From positions 1 through 16,690 of the forward strand of contig JALLAP010000343.1 in NCBI GenBank assembly GCA_036939355.1: DNA of 16,690 nt, given 5' to 3'. A program made the translations under genes and the position numbers. The notes under the pieces were generated by a model. That model worked only from the letters and a program-made list of their open reading frames with translations. It was not told the DNA's origin and made no database searches. This document shows, piece by piece, positions 1-8,569 of this stretch (its first letter is position 1; each line of letters begins with the position of its first letter). Source of the stretch: Thalassiosira profunda (taxonomy: Eukaryota; Bacillariophyta; Thalassiosirophyceae; Thalassiosirales; Thalassiosiraceae).

Positions 1-381
1 ACTCTCCTCGGGCGGGCTTCCTTTCGTTGCCCTTGTTTCCGCCTCCGCCTCCATCCTCCTCATCGTCCAGCATGGCAAATGGGTTGCGATTCTTGTCGCC
101 TCCTCCAGTGCTGAATGAGAGAGACAAACAAGTTAACATCCGTCAGTTGTCGAGACAAGAATAGACGGCAACAAGTGGAGTCGCCCTATCCACGTTTCAC
201 AGACTGCAAACCCAGCAACTCACCCGCTGCTGCCGCCACTGGCATGGCTGCCCGACCGCTCCCTACTCTCGGCTCGCTCGTCAGGGACAGCCGGTGGGGG
301 TTGAAACCCCTTCCCTGCCCCCGATCCCGAAGAGCGCCACGCAGGTCCCAGCCGAGGCATGCTGCCTCCCGGGGAGCTCAT
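1..381 (-). CDS. 5' part of an unrecognised protein with an NPFAMLDDEED motif, cut by the left edge
   Basis: Two minus-strand exons fit together: 224-381, starting at ATG 381, and 1-110. They are separated by a 113-base intron (111-223) with a GTGAGT donor at 223-218 and a TTCAG acceptor at 115-111. The join is in phase 2 and gives about 89 residues before the window ends. The protein is rich in Gly, Ser, Arg and Pro (residues 1-53), followed by NPFAMLDDEED (62-72) and a poly-Gly stretch. N-x-F-A-x-L-acidic motifs occur in disordered parts of translation-associated RNA-binding proteins (eIF4G-like and Stm1/HABP4-like), but that resemblance is weak and I do not assign a family. The frame stays open upstream to 594, so ATG 381 is not certain. 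An acceptor-like CAG at 395-393 would allow an intron just before it, with a non-coding or further coding exon upstream. Confidence 0.5.
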
Positions 382-1029
382 GATGTGTTCTTCTGATTGG
401 CTTGGTTTCCTTCCTGGGATCGTATGGTCCATGGACAAAGATGGAGATTTGAGATGAATGAGGGCATTGCAAGATACCATACCAAAGAAAAATAGAAAGG
501 AATCAGGCATCGGCCACAAAGAGGGGCGGAGAAGGCAGCGATTTGCAACGATCTCTCCACAAAGATCCCTCGTACCCAAGGACCCAAGCCACAATATGTC
601 TGTTGAGGCCAGAACAAGATATTATTGATGATCATATCTTATGCTCAAACGTGAAGCACCGCCAGCGCCCGCATCACGAAGCCAGGCTAACGAGCAGAGC
701 ACACATAGATGTACCTAAGCCAGGCGAGGCTCCGTCTAGCGGCAAGAGCGCACACGCGATGCGGCCAGGAGAGCCGCGCGTCAAAAAATGTCAACGCATG
801 ACACATCACATGAACAGGAGCCTCCCGTCGACGCGCGGCCCAAAACGTTTGACGACCGACGGCAACCCTGCGACAGCGACCCCGAACGCCCTCGCCCACC
901 TTCGTTTTGGCCGCCTTACCTGTCCTTTACCAGCAGCAGCCAGCCTCCTACAGGGTGCGCCGCCGGATCCGCCGAAACTGAAGCCAGAGGAGCCTCGGAT
1001 TTTGGATTTGCGTCTGGCCGCTCATTCGA

Positions 1030-1052
1030 CAATTGGGTCCATTGCAATTGGG
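1030..1052. promoter_or_regulatory. Direct repeat CAATTGGG x2 (inverted CCAAT cores) upstream of cytochrome c
   Basis: CAATTGGG occurs at 1030-1037 and again at 1045-1052, 15 bases apart, about 200 bases before the cytochrome c ATG. Each copy contains ATTGG, the reverse of a CCAAT box, inside CAATTG. The pairing and position suggest a promoter element. Binding by an NF-Y-like factor is inference. Confidence 0.3.
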
Positions 1053-1079
1053 ACGTTTTAACCCTAAATTAACCCGAAG

Positions 1080-1088
1080 TGACGTGGC
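1080..1088 (+). promoter_or_regulatory. TGACGTGGC bZIP-type site upstream of cytochrome c
   Basis: TGACGTGGC matches the core bound by bZIP factors in plants and animals (CRE/UPRE type). It lies 162 bases before the ATG. One short match carries limited weight. Confidence 0.25.
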
Positions 1089-1249
1089 AGAAAAGAGCCG
1101 TTGAGAGCGCAGAGCCACACAAACCACCGACGACACAAACCAAAGCTGCTTTTTTCCTCCTCGCTCGTCGTCGACGGCACTTCCTCCTCCTCGCCCAACC
1201 ACCCGCCCACAACCACAAAGCCAACGCCCAGCACCAAGCAGCGACAACC

Positions 1250-2051
1250 ATGGCCAAGAAGGGGAACGAGAAGAAGGGCGCCAAGGTCTTCAAGACCAAG
1301 TGCTCCCAATGCCACACCGTCGAAGCCGGGGGGGCGCACAAGCAGGGTCCCAACCTGTACGGGTTCTGGGGGCGCCAGTCCGGACAGGCCGACGGCTACT
1401 CGTACAGCTCGGCCAACAAGAAGAGCGGGATCATGTGGGGGGAGGACACGCTGTTCGACTACCTCGAGAACCCGAAGAAGTACATCAAGGTGCGTAGCCA
1501 TTGAAGGGGGAGGATTCTGCGGCGGACGAACGGGGCGCGCGGAGAGGGCGGAGTTTGGATTTGTGCAGGAGTGCTCTGCCAGGAGGCGGGCGTAGGGAGG
1601 TTTGGCGCCGGGGGGTGCTTAGAGTCACCTTCCGTGCCTCGCGTGTCAAGCGGGGCGCAATGCGGGGCGATTGCAATTCGAGGCCCTCCGCGGCGTCTGT
1701 ATCTTGGTGCATGTGCACCGTGAGGTGCCGTGCTGGGGAACCAACCTATCCTTTTGGTTTGGTGGTTTTGAGCAGCTAGCGCTGCTCTTGGAATACGAAA
1801 ATATCCGAGAGACGTGATCGCCAGCGATCTTGGGGTATCCTGATGAGAGCGCTTCTGCCCCGCCAACGCTCCCAGTTCTTTCCGATTATGCGCCGTGGTT
1901 GAACGGCAATACGTGGCCTCATTTACATTCACACTGACCACATGTTCTCCCCCTTCTTCCACAGGGAACGAAGATGGTCTTCGCCGGAATCAAGAAGCCG
2001 AAAGAGCGCCAGGACCTCATCGCCTACCTTAAGTCCACCACCTCGGCCTAA
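1250..2051 (+). CDS. Cytochrome c, mitochondrial, two exons
   Basis: Soluble electron carrier between complex III and complex IV in the mitochondrial intermembrane space. Exon 1 is 1250-1489 (80 codons) and exon 2 is 1965-2051 (28 codons plus TAA), giving 108 residues, the normal length. The haem site CSQCH is at residues 18-22 (Cys18, Cys21 thioethers, His22 axial ligand). The sixth ligand is Met84 in GTKMVFAG, directly after the splice. Family landmarks such as HKQGPNLYG (30-38), the [13 protein letters not shown] loop (41-53) and NPKKYI (74-79) are present. There is no presequence, as usual for cytochrome c. The start is the ATG in CAACCATGGCC, immediately before [14 protein letters not shown]. 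One oddity is that the residue before GTKM, proline in most animals, fungi and plants, is Lys80 here, encoded by the last codon of exon 1. Confidence 0.97.
1490..1964 (+). other. Intron of the cytochrome c gene (475 bases)
   Basis: The donor is AAG|GTGCGT at 1489/1490 and the acceptor is CCACAG|GG at 1964/1965, preceded by a pyrimidine-rich tract (about 1947-1960). It is phase 0 and falls between Lys80 and Gly81, just before the Met-ligand loop. It is much longer than the other introns in this window (80-164 bases). I see no gene inside it that I can support. Confidence 0.9.
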
Positions 2052-2706
2052 TTCATCCGTCGGAATGTGACATGAATTTGGTTGGGCAACAAAGGATATT
2101 TGATACGCAGTGGATCTCGGAGTTTTGCTGAGAGGAACCGTGAGAAACAGGGCGGCGTTTGAAGGAAGAAAGGGTGTTGAACAAATCGTATTGGAGCGTG
2201 GATTCTTCCTTAGGAGTAAGCGTTAGAGTTTATCTTCAAAGGAGCATCGGAAGCTGAGCAGTCTGATACCACCAACTCATGCGAATACTGTTGTCGGTGG
2301 CTTGGATGTTACTTTTTCTTCTCGGGTTGATAGTCAGCATCCTTCTAATTCACGAGATTCTGCCGAATCTGAGACGAACTGCAACCGGCAAAATCCGTCT
2401 GCCCGGAAGAGTCTCCGGTGGTTGGCCGTCCTCGCCCTCGCTTCCTTCTCCCACACACCACCGCCGGATCTAGACATATGTGTGAAGAGATAACAGTCCT
2501 GTCGGGAGATGCTGTGAGCGCGGCAACCACGCTTCCGGCTCTGGCATCAAAAGGAACGCCCCGGTTGGGCAAAGTGGGTGCTTTAAGTGAAGGGCCGCCA
2601 GTTGGTGTTGAGCCGAGTCGTACGTGCGCGACTAACTCACCCGCCGACCGACCGCCGACCGATCCGACCTCGACCCATCACACACGCCGCGCCATCAATC
2701 GACGCG
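2052..2706. promoter_or_regulatory. Intergenic region: cytochrome c 3' UTR and promoter/5' UTR of the next gene
   Basis: No gene is visible. The left part (2052-2300) is less GC-rich and would hold the cytochrome c 3' UTR. The right end carries a CCGA-rich stretch (about 2640-2668, CCGACCGACCGCCGACCGA) in the likely 5' UTR of the downstream gene. The frame of the downstream protein continues in from 2587, but without an ATG before 2707. Confidence 0.4.
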
Positions 2707-3831
2707 ATGGCGACCGCCCTCGCCTTGCTATCCGTGCTGGGGCATCTGGCATGGGCGTCTGCCTTTGTGCCACCGTCGCCGGCACATGCTAGAATCCGCG
2801 CCGCCACTCGTCTGCGCGCCACCCCGCTGGTCCTCGTCGGCACCCCCGACGAAGCGTTGGCAGCGGCGATGGCCCTCGCCACGCGAGATGCGCTTTCGAA
2901 TGCATCAAGCTCAGACCAAAGCAGGTCGCCGATCCCTCCAGCGCAACCCGTTGCGCACTTTGACGCTCCCGCGGCAGAAGGCACCCATCAAAAGCACAAG
3001 CTGTCCACCGAAACGATATCCTCATTGCAAAACGCGCTCCTGGTTTTGGGGCCATCACTCGAAGATTACGAGAAGATTCTTGCACATTCGCTGCAGCTGC
3101 TGTCGCGCATTGACCAGAGTGGCGCCGAGCCGATGCTTCACGCGAGCATCAACTTCGGGGGCGACGAAGGCGCTGCGCAGATGGAGTCCCTATCTCTGGT
3201 CCGCAACCGCTTCTCATTTCTGGGGCTGCATTTGAGACCTCCTTCAAACGCAAAGGAGGAGGGATTCATAATGTCGAGAGATGAAGCCGAACTGTGGGGA
3301 AATCGACTGCATTATTTGTTGGAGGGTGGCCCGCCAGCAGCTGTGACAATGGACGTGCGGACGCATCTGGCGATGCTGCAAGCCAACTCATTACCAAAGA
3401 CGAGAGGGGCGTTGGGCGAGAACGACGTGTGGGCGATATGCGGAGCGATTCAGGATGGGTTTTATGTTGCTGACGGTGGTCTGCTGTTGGAATATCAATA
3501 TGACTACGAAGACCCTTTTGGAGGCTGTGATCCGCTGCTCCGTCCGAGCGCTGGGTATGTCGTCCCATCACCGAGAGCAAAATCAGGGGACACAGCAAAC
3601 GACGATGCATACGCAGCTGCCTACTCCGCGTTGGTGGGTTCGGGTCTCAATCGGATAGATGCCATTTCGATTGCCACTGCGGTCAAATCATTGTGTGGAG
3701 AAGCGGCACCGCCCTCATACACTTGGAGGGCCATCGATCAAATCGCAGATTCCAGTCGCAATGCTAGGCAGCAAATGAGAAAAGAGGATGGGCTCTCGCG
3801 GAAAATGTACAAAGAGTTTGGTTATCAATGA
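2707..3831 (+). CDS. Unrecognised plastid-targeted protein with an ASAF motif
   Basis: 374 residues, no intron needed. The N-terminus is MATALALLSVLGHLAWASAFVPP: a hydrophobic signal peptide (about 2-16) ending in ASAF (17-20), then a Ser/Ala/Arg-rich stretch low in acidic residues (RIRAATRLRATP, 29-40). This is the bipartite presequence that sends nuclear proteins across the four membranes of a diatom-type plastid, with cleavage before Phe20. The mature part has a helical region (about 100-140) and a more conserved-looking block with EYQYDYEDPFGGCDPLL (262-278), and ends in a charged helix. I do not recognise a family. ATG 2707 is preferred because it is the first ATG in frame and puts the signal peptide at the N-terminus. 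Confidence 0.85.
   Translation: MATALALLSVLGHLAWASAFVPPSPAHARIRAATRLRATPLVLVGTPDEALAAAMALATRDALSNASSSDQSRSPIPPAQPVAHFDAPAAEGTHQKHKLSTETISSLQNALLVLGPSLEDYEKILAHSLQLLSRIDQSGAEPMLHASINFGGDEGAAQMESLSLVRNRFSFLGLHLRPPSNAKEEGFIMSRDEAELWGNRLHYLLEGGPPAAVTMDVRTHLAMLQANSLPKTRGALGENDVWAICGAIQDGFYVADGGLLLEYQYDYEDPFGGCDPLLRPSAGYVVPSPRAKSGDTANDDAYAAAYSALVGSGLNRIDAISIATAVKSLCGEAAPPSYTWRAIDQIADSSRNARQQMRKEDGLSRKMYKEFGYQ
2755..2766 (+). other. ASAF plastid-import motif in the 2707 gene
   Basis: The codons for Ala-Ser-Ala-Phe (residues 17-20) follow a hydrophobic core and precede VPPSPAHARIRAATRLR. In diatoms the Phe at the +1 position after signal-peptide cleavage is needed for plastid import. The match is exact. 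Confidence 0.75.
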
Positions 3832-3906
3832 TGGCACGACAAAAATGGATGCATTCCACTGTTTTGCCTTGGTTGCCAAGGTATCTAACCGATATTCGCC
3901 TCACTC

Positions 3907-5087
3907 TTACTCCCCCCTCAAATGTTGCTCAATCAAGCTTTGGAGAGGAGTGCCCTTCTTGAGCTTGTATGTGATTGTCCGTTTGCAGTAGTACTCTGGA
4001 TCCATCTCCAGGTTCTGCACGACATCGGGCAGCAAGTGCCCGCGCTCCACGGAACAGCCAGTCTCATTCTCCAATCGAGTGAAATGCACGTGAAAGTGGT
4101 AGAACTGAGGGTGGTAATGGATGAACACTCGAATCTGGTCCTCCTCGACGCCATACACTTCTTTGATTGCAGACAGTCCCTTCCGTTCCATTTCGTTTAG
4201 CAATGGTATGTGCTCACCCCTAAGGTCGCGGAGGCAGGCAATGTCGCTTTGCTTCGCAATTCCCAGACAATACAAGTCCACTGTTGAGGGATGTTTGTAC
4301 CACTCCTTTCGCGGTGTGGTAAGCGGAGGAGGGTGCGTCCGCCACTTTGTATCGACATTCACTATGAAATTGTCATCGTTCGCCAACAGCCGTTCCTTCT
4401 CCTTCTTCAGTTCGATGATGTTGGTTATCCAGGAGAGGCTGCCGCTGTCCACGATGGATTGAATGTAGGGTTTTACAACCGTGTTGTACATTTCCGGCGT
4501 TTCGTGAACGAGCACGTGGCCGAGCGACGGCATGGCGCGGGACACCTGCCTGGCAGAGGCCGGGGTGATGAGTTCCACGTCGAACGAGCCAAGCTTGAAT
4601 GCCGCCGCAGACGCAAAGCTTTCAGTGCAATTGTCGTGTTCAGTTGCTGCATCCGTAGCCAACTTTGCGTCAGAGTTTGGCCTCGCCTCGTAGTAGCTGT
4701 ATTCGGCGCCGCTCTCCGACGTCAACGAAAAGTTGTATCTCTGAAGAAACGATATGATTTCTTCGCTGGCCTTTGGATCGTGCTGCAGCAGATTCCTCTC
4801 CGGAAATTGGCCCTTATCGATATCCTCCTGCGAGACGACTGGATTGCTCCCCAAGAGCGCCTTGTGAAAAGGCACGAGCGTCAACTTGAGGAGCGACGAG
4901 GTCGCATTGGATACCTCATCCTCGTTGTTTTCGTCAGGCTGCTGGATAACTTCGGTGTGGGAGAGCAGCAGCGTTGCGTGCTGATCCGATGTCGTTAAAG
5001 ATTGCACTTTGCAACCCTCCTTGGCGAGATGTCGAGAGGAGTGGCCCTCTTTTCCGCTGAATTGGCATCGAGTGTTGACGACGCCAT
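3907..5087 (-). CDS. DcpS: m7GpppX diphosphatase (DcpS scavenger decapping enzyme)
   Basis: Hydrolyses the m7GpppN cap left after 3'-5' mRNA decay, in the cytoplasm and nucleus. The C-terminal HIT domain is clear: IHYHPQFYHFHVHFTR holds the HxHxH triad, with the central catalytic His at codon 4090-4092. Further family blocks are LRDLRGEHIPLLNEM, SVERGHLLPDVVQNLEMDP and CKRTITYKL near the end. The N-terminal domain includes WITNIIELKKEKERLL and NVDTKWRTH, with a longer acidic insertion than usual before it. The main frame (3907-5007) has no ATG near its 5' end; its first in-frame ATG lies about 158 codons inside. A better start is ATG 5087 (ACAATGGCG). Joining it needs either a 35-base GT-AG intron (4981-5015, exon 1 5016-5087), giving 381 residues, or a base error. 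The family call is firm; the first 24 residues are not. Confidence 0.93.
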
Positions 5088-5837
5088 TGTATGTGTGCGC
5101 TCGGTATCCTACTCAGCGGCAAATGCTATGAACTGCAGCGCGCGCGTATTGCATTGGCCATGCAGCTGTAAATTGGATGAAACTTTCACTCCTCAGTTGG
5201 TTGATGTGAAATTTTCACGCGGGTGCCTGACTTGTCAATGTCTGCGTCGGTATCTTTTTGCAACTCAGTGCACACACGTGTCCTTGGCTGAAGAATGGCC
5301 AACCTCCAGCTGTCCCAACCCCGCCTGCATAGAGCCGTCGATAGATCTCGCCGCGGGTGTGAGAGGAGGTTCCCGACGCCGCGCAGCCGGGCAAGGAAGG
5401 AGCAGAGGGGTGGTGCCGCAACGAGGGGAGTGTTGCAGCAAAAAGAGGGAGGTTATCTTTCTGGTCAACGTAGGAATCAGTAATACTGGTGCACTTCCAC
5501 TTGGCGGAAAAAGAAGGCCGGAAGCAAGCGGAAGCAAGAGCAGCTAGCAAGAGGCTCGCCCGCCGAGAGGCGAGGAACACAGCGCATGCAACGTGGGCAA
5601 GAACTTCGGCGCGTCGTTGAGACCCATTATTATTTCTGTCGCATAATAAACCCGACGAGCTGCCATTCTACAACTGCAATTGAAAGGGACGTCGTGCGCA
5701 GCGTCCACTCCACCTAAGCTTGGCTGTCTGATCTTCATTCAGGTGCACTGTCCGCTCCTAAAGCGCTCGGGCAAGCCTCTGCCTTCGCCGTCGGCAGCCC
5801 CCTCATTCACTCTCAATCCACCACACAACATTACGTC
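5088..5837. promoter_or_regulatory. Divergent promoter region between DcpS and the 5838 gene
   Basis: 750 bases between head-to-head genes, with no supportable gene. It contains an ACACGTGT palindrome with a CACGTG G-box core (5275-5280). The last 100 bases before the plus-strand ATG are C-rich and G-poor, consistent with a 5' UTR. A 10-base palindrome, CGTCATGACG (5834-5843), spans the ATG of the plus-strand gene. Confidence 0.4.
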
Positions 5838-6608
5838 ATGACGAGATTCACATCCGCCGTCGCGGCCATAATACTCTCATGCACCGTCCCCCGCGGCGAT
5901 GCGTTTCAAACCTCCCAAATGCTCCCGATGCGGGTGGACCCCATCCCGAAGATGGAAATACAACAACGTCTTGGCCTCAAAGAGAGCGACCCGCTCAATA
6001 ACGCCAACACATTGTCGATAGGATCCGGTCCCAACATGGGATACGCCCTGACGAACGAGCACGAGGTCGTCTGTCCCGTGAGCGGGGTCCACCAAGGCAT
6101 ACTGTGCACGGCCTCCCTCTCAAACTCAATAGAGGGGGAGAACGCGGAATCCATCGCGAACAACAACGAGTTGATATCGCAGGCAATCTTATCGGGATCG
6201 TTGGCAGCCAGCATCAGGAATCGGTGCAAGGATGGGAGCAGCGTGTACTACCTCCCGTATGTCATCACGCTGGTGGAATCATTAGTGGCAGAGGAGGTGG
6301 GGGGGCTTGACTTTGGGGAGATGGTGTTCAACAGCGGAGGACTTGAGACGAACGAGATATTGATGGATTGCAGCGGGGACGAGAAGGAGAGCGCGATGCT
6401 CTACGCCTGCAACACCCAACAAGATGCCCACAGTGCGACGTCGGACGTGTACCTCCTCCCGTCGTCACCAACGGGGAGCTGCTTGAGATTTACGGTCGAT
6501 TTCAAGGTCGCAACGGTCAACCTGCAACAAATTCGAAGCTTTGGGGACAGAGACTCCGTGACGCCGTTGAGGCCGGATGTGTGGCTGAAGGACGACTACA
6601 GTTACTAG
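5838..6608 (+). CDS. Unrecognised protein with signal peptide and ASAF-like (GDAF) motif, probably plastid-targeted
   Basis: 256 residues, single exon. The start MTRFTSAVAAIILSC is a signal peptide, followed by PRGDAFQTSQ. The GDAF (20-23) with Phe at the expected cleavage +1 position resembles the ASAF import motif, and the residues after it (QTSQMLPMRV) are Ser/Thr/Arg-containing and low in acidic residues. A plastid or thylakoid location is therefore inferred; plain secretion cannot be excluded. The mature part is acidic, with several cysteines (for example in VVCPVSG, GILCTAS, NRCKDG, MDCSG, YACNT, SCLRF), and ends in VWLKDDYSY. I do not recognise a family. Its stop is only 7 bases from the stop of the convergent fucosyltransferase gene, so the two 3' UTRs must overlap. 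Confidence 0.8.
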   Translation: MTRFTSAVAAIILSCTVPRGDAFQTSQMLPMRVDPIPKMEIQQRLGLKESDPLNNANTLSIGSGPNMGYALTNEHEVVCPVSGVHQGILCTASLSNSIEGENAESIANNNELISQAILSGSLAASIRNRCKDGSSVYYLPYVITLVESLVAEEVGGLDFGEMVFNSGGLETNEILMDCSGDEKESAMLYACNTQQDAHSATSDVYLLPSSPTGSCLRFTVDFKVATVNLQQIRSFGDRDSVTPLRPDVWLKDDYSY

Positions 6609-6615
6609 CCGCTTA

Positions 6616-8569
6616 CTAAGAGTTTTGGTGAATTTCGTCTATGCCCTTGTCGATGTCCCGCCAGCTTATCGGCTGCGGAGGAAACGGGAAGTTAGAGACA
6701 GCAGAGGCAAACAGAAGAAGAAGGAACACAGAAACTCACAAACTCGCGCATATAGATGGGCTGGGGCGGAAGAGAAGGAGGTCAAAGGAGCTGCCAAACA
6801 AAAGAGACAAATGGACATGGAATCAACGCAGCTCACCTTCTTCACGGGCATGTATTGCTTCATTTGCTTGTGCCTCTCCTCGGGGAAGAAATAGTAGCTG
6901 TCCATCGTCCCGTCCTCGTGGCCCTCTAGCTTGTGTTTTGCGATGTAATAACCTCGCATCCGGTTGACGTAGCCACTGAGGGTTGACCACCACGTTCCGT
7001 AGAACACGCGCCCTTTGGAGGCCACCAGTTGGTCCAGCATGCCATAGTAGTTCGTATTGATTCCTTTGAGCAAGACCTCAAAATCATCAAGGAACACAAC
7101 CTCATAATGCTCTTTGAAGGGCGCAAAGAAGGACTTGTCCCTTTCATCGGTAGCAATGTACAGTAGCCCGCCTTCCTCCAGCTCCTCTTTGCTCCTTGCA
7201 ATGAGCTCCTTTGCTTCCAGCCTCGTCTTCTTATACTGGAAGTCTCCTCGTCTCACATGCATGCTGTCAAACAGACCGTCCTTCTTGGACCGCTTTCGCA
7301 CGGCTTCCACAACTCGTGCGGCGGCGCACATGATTTCATCGATGTAACGGAGATGGTCCCTCACAAATCTTTTGCTCCAAAGATCGGCCTTCCAATTGGC
7401 GAAGAATATAAAGGCGTAGAAATGGGTCAGCAACCGGGTGCCCTTTTCGGCCGGAAAGTAGAGCACGGGTGCCAACTGCAGCTGTTCGTCGTATATGCAA
7501 AGTTCGTCCCGATCGGCGAGCATCTCTCTCATTCGATCTTCCATAGGCGCGTCCACCGGTACGGGTTTTCCCTCGAATTCTTCCAGCGACGGGCGTTTCC
7601 GCCCGCCCTTCTCGGACATCATGTCTTCATGCGCTTGTAGCAGTTTGTCGATTGCATCTGCACCCTTTTCCGTTGGAATTGCCGCTATGCACTCCGATGG
7701 ATTCCATCCTGGATTCACGCCAATCTTTTTGTAGTAGCTCTTCACCAGCTGAGGCGTGATCTGCGTATTCTCCTTCCATATCTCTGGCTTGCCCGTTGCA
7801 ATGTTGAGTAGCTGTCCAGTTTTCCCGTAGCGATGCAGAAACTCCTCCGACGTGATGACATTGAAGCCCTCGTGCTCTACAGCTAATGAATCCAAATGGA
7901 AGAAATCCCCAAAGTCAATCTGCTGTGAATCCGCTTTGCCCAGCAAATAGAATCGTTGCTGCGGCGGTAACACGAGCGTCCTTCCCATTGCGTGCGACAT
8001 TACCAGTGCTGATTCCATTGCCATCCGAATGTTACTGCAATGAGAAAGAATTGATGAGCAAGATGCATCAAGAAGAATGTAAAAATCATAATATCAGATA
8101 GATACAACACTCACTTCCAGCCGCCGTGGTCCGGTTCGAACGCCAGAAATCGTTCCGTTTCATCCATGAACGGACTTTTGTAGCTGGCATCGCTGGGTAT
8201 GTCGGACCAAAACGCCATTTCTTTCTCGGCATACTCGTCGTCCGGCCCGCCGTACTTTCCGCACCGCAGCCCCGCCAATTTGTGCCCATCGCTGGTGTTT
8301 GTTTGCAATTGCGGCTCGTCGGCAACTATAGCGCCGCGACGCTGCACGTAATCGTCCGTCTCGTGCCGGCTCGTCCGGAACCGCCCCTGGAATTCGCGGT
8401 GCGCCAGTTCGTGCACGTGCTCGTCGTGAAATCGGTGGTGGAATTGGATGTTGATGGCGGCCACCGCGAAGGAGAGCAGCGCGAATGCGAGGAAGAGGCG
8501 GTTGGTCTTCAGTTTGGTGGCCGGTCTGGAAGGGTCAACGCTGGGCGCAGATAGTGGAGTGTCCGACAT
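6616..8569 (-). CDS. GDP-fucose protein O-fucosyltransferase family protein, three exons, Golgi type II membrane
   Basis: Exons 8115-8569, 6837-8034 and 6616-6672 give 569 residues. Introns are 8035-8114 (80 bases, GTGAGT...TTGCAG) and 6673-6836 (164 bases, GTGAGC...CCGCAG). Residues 25-43 (LFLAFALLSFAVAAINIQF) form a single membrane anchor after a short polar tail, so this is a type II protein facing the ER/Golgi lumen. The catalytic domain begins at GGWNNIRMAMESA, whose GGWNN is made across the first splice. It contains HVRRGDF (411-417, the GDP-fucose-binding Arg motif), YIATDE (444-449) and GTWWSTLSGYVNRMRGYY (498-515). The last exon adds only 18 residues (PISWRDIDKGIDEIHQNS). The acceptor sugar or protein cannot be told from sequence. 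The start is ATG 8569; the frame upstream has no earlier ATG before 8584. Confidence 0.92.

Larger units (their letters stand above)
382..1249. promoter_or_regulatory. Intergenic region between the left-edge gene and cytochrome c (likely divergent promoter)
   Basis: There is no supportable gene here. Open frames on both strands lack family features and look like GC-driven chance frames. The stretch holds the upstream region of the minus-strand gene and the promoter and 5' UTR of cytochrome c. Just before cytochrome c lie a repeated CAATTGGG (1030-1037 and 1045-1052), an AACCCTAA telobox-like octamer (1060-1067) and TGACGTGGC (1080-1088). The last 150 bases before the ATG are rich in C and A, as expected of a 5' UTR. 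Confidence 0.45.

Noticed and set aside
543..1061. 172-residue open frame on the plus strand before cytochrome c
   Set aside because: It does not begin with ATG, shows no domain, and overlaps the likely promoter.
1840..1937. Possible C/D snoRNA in the cytochrome c intron (TGATGA at 1841, CTGA at 1934)
   Set aside because: The C box lacks the preceding purine, I could not find a terminal stem, and no convincing C'/D' pair lies between. Both motifs are short enough to occur by chance.
4291..4998. 235-residue open frame on the plus strand opposite DcpS
   Set aside because: It lies wholly inside the DcpS coding sequence and has no recognisable features; the minus strand carries the HIT motif.
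5002..5547. 181-residue open frame on the plus strand in the DcpS upstream region
   Set aside because: No family features, and it overlaps the DcpS 5' end. Composition is as expected for chance frames in GC-rich DNA.
5834..5843. Palindrome CGTCATGACG with ACGTCA, resembling diatom CO2-responsive elements
   Set aside because: It straddles the start codon of the 5838 gene, not a position for a promoter site, and a single copy is weak evidence.
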